DNA of 64,000 nucleotides, from contig JAHEWK010000022.1 in the NCBI GenBank assembly GCA_020740775.1, positions 186,001 through 250,000 on the forward strand, read 5' to 3'. Below the pieces are notes generated by a model, which was not told the origin of the DNA, did no database searches, and saw only the letters and a list, made by a program, of their open reading frames with translations. The translations under genes and the position numbers were made by a program. Below, piece after piece: positions 59,097-64,000 of this stretch. Position 1 is the stretch's first letter. Each line of letters opens with the position of its first letter. The stretch is from Ilyonectria destructans. Taxonomy: Eukaryota > Ascomycota > Sordariomycetes > Hypocreales > Nectriaceae.

Positions 59097-61045
59097 GTAG
59101 GCTGGTATTGAGTTTGGCGGACGACTGTTCTTCTCGAAGGGGTCGAAAAACCGAGGTCTTTTTGCCGGTGGCTCGTCGTCGCCTCTGCTGCTGCTGGTTC
59201 TAACCTCGAGATGAGCGTAATCGGACAGCCAGACGTCGGCAACTATCTCTTTTGCCTTTTCAACCCAACTAGGCTTATGAGCCCACGTTTCATCAAACCA
59301 GTCCCAACGATAAGCTGGATGGAGCGCCATAGCCGTATAGTAGATGGGCGTCTCGTCCAGCCGCCGATAATATTCATCCAGCTTATCCCAAGCAAGGTTG
59401 ATTCCGATGCGGAAGTGCTCTGGATCAGGAAAGTCAGCAGCAAGCTGCTTATATTCTTCCAGTGTGTTAAGCAGCAACTCGTAGCCAAGCACCACGTCCC
59501 AGATATTGCCATAGGATCCAGTCCAGCCTTGCTTACGCCTGCGGATGTGTCCATCACCCTCAAGCGTCTTTACCACGGTCTCAAAAACAGTCAGAATAGC
59601 CTCTAAATGGTAAAGAACCTCCCAGACTTTATCCGTTAGCTGATTCTCGTCTCGGAGGATGCGTGGTTTTTTCGCCAATTTGGCTTGTGTCACTCGGCCA
59701 GTCTTTTTAGACCGATTTTCGTCCTCCCATTGCGCCTTGTACTTGATCAGTAGGAGTTCGATAGAGGTTTTCAGCCGTAGAGCCCTGCGGATCATGTAGA
59801 GTTGTGACAGCCAACGCGTGTCATTATCGATAATTAGCTTGAGTGGTTTCTTCGATCGGAGTTAAGGGTGGTGGCGCGATTAATTTCGTCCTGTTAGATA
59901 TACCGAATTAGTATAAGACGAATAGGATTTAGTAAAACCGCTTACCCTCTGGACCTCCTTGAATAAGTAAATCAGCCGATGGCTAATACGCACATCAACT
60001 ACGATATTGTGTAACTTGCCAACTGGTCCTCTTTTCCGCCATCGAGCGTATTCAGTATCAGATAACGCTTCTGCGCCTGATAATTGCTGCTCGAACGCGT
60101 CGGCGTTTTTTCCAAATAAGAGCGCCTTGGCTGGCAAGTTAATTGTGTGGCCAATACAGCGTCCTCGGCGTAGTCGGCCATCGAACCCAAGTTCAGCACC
60201 AATGACCTCCATTGCAGTATCGTTGTTTTCAGCATTGTCGAGCGTGAAATAGCCAATCTTCTCTGGATTCACGCCAAGAGTGTGTAGGACGTCGAGAACC
60301 TCCCCACCGATCGTTGAGCCGAAGTGACGATGAGCCTCTGGAACCCCAATCATGATTTTGCATGGCCGATTCTTCTCATCTCTGAAAAAACAAGCAATGC
60401 CGTAGAGGGCAAGCTTATTTCGAGACGTCCAGCCATCAAATGAGATATGAAGCGCTCCAGGGGAGTTCCTCAGCACCTCGATAACCTTCTGCTTGTGGCG
60501 GTTATACTCTTGAATGATCTTATATCGGACAGCCCTGGCACTCAAGTTGGCGCGTTGGATCGAAACGGAGGGACTCAAATAGTCGAAGATTTCTCGGAGG
60601 ATGGGGTTCTCGGCGAAGGAAAAGGACTGGTTGCTACTGACGATTAACTCGACTAGCATACGCTGAAAGTGTTGCTTATCAAAGCGTGAGATGAAGTTAT
60701 TCGCGATATTCTGTTCCGTAGGCTTGTTGACGTCCAGTTTCAAAATAGAGGCAATAGTCGGCTGGTTTGATTTCAGTGCGCCTTCGGATTTGAGCTGTGC
60801 TGTGCTCTTTTTCTCTCCCTCAGGTGCTGGTGTTTTGTGCTCACGCCATAGATGATTTGCCGCGTTCTGGAGACCTGAAGAGGTAAAACTCGCGATAATG
60901 GGACGATTTCCGAGGATACAGTCCTTGCAAGCCCATTTGCGTAAGCCATGACGTTGAATATCATAGCCAAAGTCCCACAGCCAAGAGCTAGTATCACGAG
61001 CGCGTTCTGACCAATTCCAGCCTCTGAAATGGCGAAAAAGACGGT

Positions 61046-61291
61046 GTCACACTGAGTGGATAGGATCAGGATGATGATGATGAAAGCTCTTGATTTTCTA
61101 TCTAACGAAGGGCTAGGGATCGGTCTTATAGATGAAGATGAGGGCGGCCTCCGGCAGCCTCCGGGCCCGAGGTCCGGAGGTCTGAGACCGGAGGACCCAC
61201 CTGCCGGGGGTCTGAGACCCGGTCCGGACCGGATTCCTAGCAGCCGGTCTGGAAGCTGTTCCAGGCGTCGTACGATGATCCCAAAATGTGA
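61046..61291 (-). repeat. Longer copy of the block at 1926-2140
   Basis: The 5' coding region of the inner hAT. Homologous to 1926-2140 in the opposite orientation. It contains an extra about 30 bp (CCCCGGCAGGTGGGTCC region) absent from the 1.9 kb copy. Confidence 0.85.
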
Positions 61292-61703
61292 CAGACGGTC
61301 TTCGAGCTGCTGCTGTTGGCCTGGCTGGCCTGGCTGGTTGGCTGACATCGACAATTTTTTTTTTTTTGCAAAAACAAAAGAGGAAATCTGTAGAAAACGC
61401 GCTCAATAATGGTAGTTTCTCGTATAATGTTATAAGATTAGCAGTGGGGGTGGTCGACCTCGGCTAACTTGGGTCCAGGTACCTCGATTTAATAGCCAAT
61501 TATATACAAAAATAAGTACTCTGGACCGTACAGGGTCAGGGAATATCCCACTGTACCTAAATCCACCTAAATCCACTCCATTACATCCACTTTCAGGTCC
61601 AAGTGTAGTGGATTATTACGTAATCTGAGGCCGACTAGGTGGATGTAATAGAGATGGGCCACTTATATGTGGTCCACGTGGATTTGCAGTGTAGTGGGTC
61701 CGA

Positions 61704-62497
61704 GCCTTGCATTTTACATCCTTACGAAAACGATGGAAGGCAACGCCAACAAGCCAGGCGGAGAAGGTGGCCACGGCGCTGTGTGGGAGACTCTGAAGAC
61801 AATGGACTATCTGTTTATTAAATTCAAGCAGGCTGCGGAAGATACTCGGCTTGAGGCAGCCTCCCATTTTAAGTCGGGTATTGACTGCGGATGGGCGAAG
61901 CTTGAAGAATACTACGTTAGGACAGATAGGACACCTGTCTATCGAGCAGCTCTAGCGCTTCATCCATCTTACGGGTACGACTACTTTGAGCGACACTGGA
62001 AGAAGGCGATGAATAAGCCGCAACGGTATAGCGACATGCAATCGGCTGTTGGTAGCCTGTTCGATGAATACCGGCGGCAGGCTGAAGTTGAAACTCAAGC
62101 TCAAGCCGGGCTTGTGGAAGACGATAATGATGAAATCGACGCTGACGTTAACGAATACAGCTCGTTTGGGAAGAGATCGATCAGCTCATTAAACGCACAA
62201 CGGAAGAAGGCCAAGGCCGTTAGCGAGCTTGACATTTTCCAGACACGGCCAATTTATGCCGAAGATCTCGACGTTGCGAGCCCTCTTGAATGGTGGAGCC
62301 GGCATCAACTTGAATATCCAGTCCTGTATCGAATGGCGCTAGATCTATTCTCTATTCCTGGCATGAGTGCTGAATGCGAGAGAGTGTTTAGCCAGACAAA
62401 GAAGATGATCACAGATGAGCGAAATCGACTTTCGTCAGAGACAGTCGAGGCTGATCAACTTCAAAAGCAGTGGCTGATAAGGGGGTTAGTAACATAG
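61704..62497 (+). pseudogene. Outer hAT transposase, C-terminal half
   Basis: Reads ILTKTMEGNANKPGGEGG, CGWAKLEEYYVRTDRTPVYRAALALHPSYGYDYF and the hAT C-terminal dimerisation motif LDLFSIPGMSAECERVFSQT with the RNRLSSETVEADQLQKQW tail, ending at TAG 62495. Confidence 0.82.
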
Positions 62498-62582
62498 CAG
62501 TGTCTTTATAGCAAGATAAATATGTGTACGAGTCTGTAACCATATAGTGAGGCCCTTTCAGTAATAATGTCGGACCAGACCA

Positions 62583-62700
62583 TCAGACCTAGACCGACCG
62601 GCCCGCCAACTCCAGACAGACCTAGACCGACAGACCGAGAGCCCGGGTAAACTCAGACCGACAGACCGAAGAGGCCGGTCTAGGTCTGTCGGTTTGTTAG
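62583..62700. repeat. GACCGACAGACC-type subterminal repeats
   Basis: Direct and inverted AGACCTAGACCGAC and AGACCGACAGACC words just beyond the outer hAT stop, with GGCCGGTCTAGGTCTGTCGG at the far end. They are consistent with the outer element's 3' subterminal region. The terminal repeat itself could not be identified. Confidence 0.6.
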
Positions 62701-63211
62701 CCACACTGGACCTGACAAGGCCATTGCGGATGATTGACTACGGTATCATCATCTCTGGTTGCAGTGAGAAACGTGGGCGGTCGCGTACATTACAGCAACG
62801 ACCGACGAGTCGTCCTGAACTAGCAATACCATCAATCAATCGACCACATTCATCAACCTGAACTTCAAACGTAGCCCATCGCCGTTAGCATTGAAACCAG
62901 ACAATTAACATCCCTGAAAAGGAAGCTTGTGTGCAGCTGGCGTCTTGTAGAGTCGAGACCAGAATGGGTATCTTGGGCCCCATTATATTTCCCCTTTTGG
63001 ATGTACACCATGACGACCGGAACCTCGTCTTTTTCCGATTTGCTCCCAACGTGTTGAGCCTATTGTAACTTGAGTTTATTGATCTTGATACATCGAACAA
63101 GGACTGAAGGAGGCATACATATAGCTACGCCTTGCGAGGGTCCAAGCTCGGCTTTAATGCTTGGTTCGTGCTAATCCCAGCCTCCCAGCCCCTTCACTGG
63201 TTGGCATGCCC
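62701..63211. other. Intergenic, no gene seen
   Basis: Between the outer hAT and the right-edge membrane protein gene. No recognisable coding or repeat other than that noted at 62,583-62,700. Confidence 0.5.
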
Positions 63212-64000
63212 TCAAGCGAATTGATCTTGGTAGACATGAGAGTTGCGCTTCAACTGACGCGTCGACGACTGCGAGCTGCCGTCTTCGTCTTCTTCCTCCT
63301 GGCGTCTCGACGTGACTGTCACCCGCGTCTGGACAATCTTCGTAATGCCCTTGGACGTTGTCTCGCTGCCTGCATTGGCCTCAATGTGTGCCTCATTATG
63401 GCTGGAAAACAACTGGCCCATGGTCCCTAGACCGGTCCGATTACCAGAGGGCCCGGTCGCCTGGATGTTACCCCTGAACTTCGACCGCAGCTCTGTACCC
63501 TGTGCATAGTCGTTTTGATAGGAGCTGTGATTACCCGTAGCGCGAACAACCTTGACAATGAGGGCAGAAATATTCATCTCGATATGAAGTTTAAGCATGT
63601 AGACAAGAGGATGGAATTGTACGTAGCTAGGAAGTGAATGTCAGGCCCGAGGACGTTTGAATCAACTAATTGGACCGGACTTACATAAAACCGTTGCCGA
63701 TAGACATGCTACCGATAAGAATAATCTAGGCACCAATGGGTCAGTCCGCGGTCACCAGCCACTGTTGCCCTCCGAAGGTTTCAAGACTCACATCGAGGCT
63801 CATGGACATCGCCACCATAAACATGTTGAACCGGAAGAGAGGAGTATACTTGTCGAGACCGTTGGCGATGAGCTTGACTCTGATCAGATAGATGAAGTAG
63901 AGATGCAGACTGGCGTCGATGACTAGGAAGATAGCCTTTTCGATGCGATCGTAAATATGGTTGACATTCACCCACGTCTTAGAGATTTGCAGTTGCGCAG
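63212..64000 (-). CDS. Fungal multi-spanning membrane protein, 5' end beyond window
   Basis: Partial gene read from the right edge leftward: exons 63792-64000 (5' incomplete), 63685-63725, 63212-63626, with introns of 66 and 58 bp, GT-AG. Read: WVNVNHIYDRIEKAIFLVID, LHLYFIYLIRVKLIANGL, PLFRFNMFMVAMSMSLD-IIL, then IGNGFIYVQFHPLVYMLKLH and NISALIVKVVRAT, with a charged Ser/Gln-rich tail ending at TGA 63212. These are the last three or four spans of a seven-span fungal protein, similar in layout to the protein at 56209-57213. No break seen. Confidence 0.75.

Larger units (their letters stand above)
58358..61346 (-). pseudogene. Inner hAT transposase, decayed, with intron and an LTR insertion
   Basis: Read on the minus strand from ATG about 61346 (MSANQPGQPG...QLEDRLSHFG), then a BED finger near 60,830-61,000 (WLWDFGYDIQRHGLRKWACK, NAANHLWREH), then LHISFDGWTSRNKLALYGIA, IGYFTLDNAENNDTAMEV, GRCIGHTINLPAKALLF and KLHNIVVDVRISHRLI. 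A 5' splice site (GTAAGC at about 59,944) leads to LKLIIDNDTRWLSQLYMIRR with a frame problem. The solo LTR at 58849-59096 splits IPAY from AAAIVGDEYQAW. The C-terminus holds MALDFLKIQPMSAECERLFSAA. A frameshift or intron near 61,020-61,050 lies before the BED domain. Confidence 0.75.
58183..61703 (-). mobile_element. Inner hAT element
   Basis: Terminal repeats: TCGGAACCACTACAT at 58183 and complement of TCGGACCCACTACAC ending at 61703. Multiple subterminal GTGGAT/ATCCAC words near both ends. Size 3,521 bp including a 248-bp solo LTR. No target duplication found. Confidence 0.78.
57580..62497 (+). mobile_element. Outer hAT element, split by an inner hAT
   Basis: Two plus-strand halves of one hAT transposase lie at 57580-58182 and 61704-62497, in the same orientation. 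Between them is an inner element on the opposite strand (58183-61703). The halves do not rejoin cleanly: around 20-30 residues expected between RLPVEYSQ and FYILTKTMEGN are missing and no 8-bp duplication was found, so target DNA was lost at or after insertion. Confidence 0.75.

Noticed and set aside
60773..61354. 194-codon minus-strand ORF as an independent gene
   Set aside because: Its 5' part is the hAT N-terminus but its 3' part is out of frame with the BED domain that lies in the same DNA.
1..64000. Starship giant element, secondary-metabolite cluster, CRISPR array
   Set aside because: No tyrosine-recombinase captain, PKS/NRPS/terpene synthase or regular spacer-repeat array was found by eye.

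Overview
The window looks like accessory chromosome sequence from a filamentous ascomycete, most likely a Fusarium-like Sordariomycete. That is inferred from short 51-83 bp introns (GT-AG, one probable GC-AG), a HET-domain gene, a Zn2Cys6 regulator, arrestin-like, NmrA-like and rhodopsin-like membrane proteins, and the mix of MULE, Fot/pogo, hAT, copia, Tad-type LINE and MITE elements. Ordinary genes alternate with transposon nests, and many ordinary genes carry inactivating changes.

Layout. 0-22 kb: an amino acid permease (cut by the left edge) beside a succinate-semialdehyde dehydrogenase-like gene with one internal stop; a rhodopsin-like membrane protein with one internal stop; a stand-alone tRNA-editing-like B3/4 protein; an alpha-arrestin with two PPxY motifs; an NmrA-like reductase; a decayed HET-domain gene; and an alpha/beta hydrolase with one internal stop. 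22.4-27.6 kb: a Hop-like MULE with a perfect 9-bp target duplication, inserted at the edge of a TA-flanked MITE with perfect 42-bp termini, followed by repeat-rich DNA and a Fot fragment. 27.8-40 kb: a P450 relic, an intact MOSC protein, a truncated copia element, a PaiB-like flavin protein with one stop, and an intact Zn2Cys6 regulator. 40.4-47.6 kb: an unknown gene split by a hAT-type MITE (8-bp duplication), a decayed hAT without target duplication, the C-terminal part of a FAD monooxygenase/EthD-like fusion, and a decayed dihydroxyacetone kinase. 48-55 kb: a pogo element with perfect 84-bp inverted repeats, then an integrase-core transposon with matching termini and two convergent genes, then a 5' fragment of a LINE. 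56-64 kb: two multi-spanning membrane protein genes flank a three-layer nest (outer hAT, inner hAT, solo LTR).

Likely functional links are modest. The permease and SSADH-like dehydrogenase are adjacent and would fit GABA uptake and oxidation. No complete secondary-metabolite cluster, Starship captain, CRISPR array or rRNA/tRNA gene was recognised. The most distinctive element is the integrase-core TIR transposon at 50,995-54,577. The strongest general signal is a run of in-frame stops, mostly TAG, in host genes and transposons alike, which fits C:G to T:A (RIP-like) mutation.
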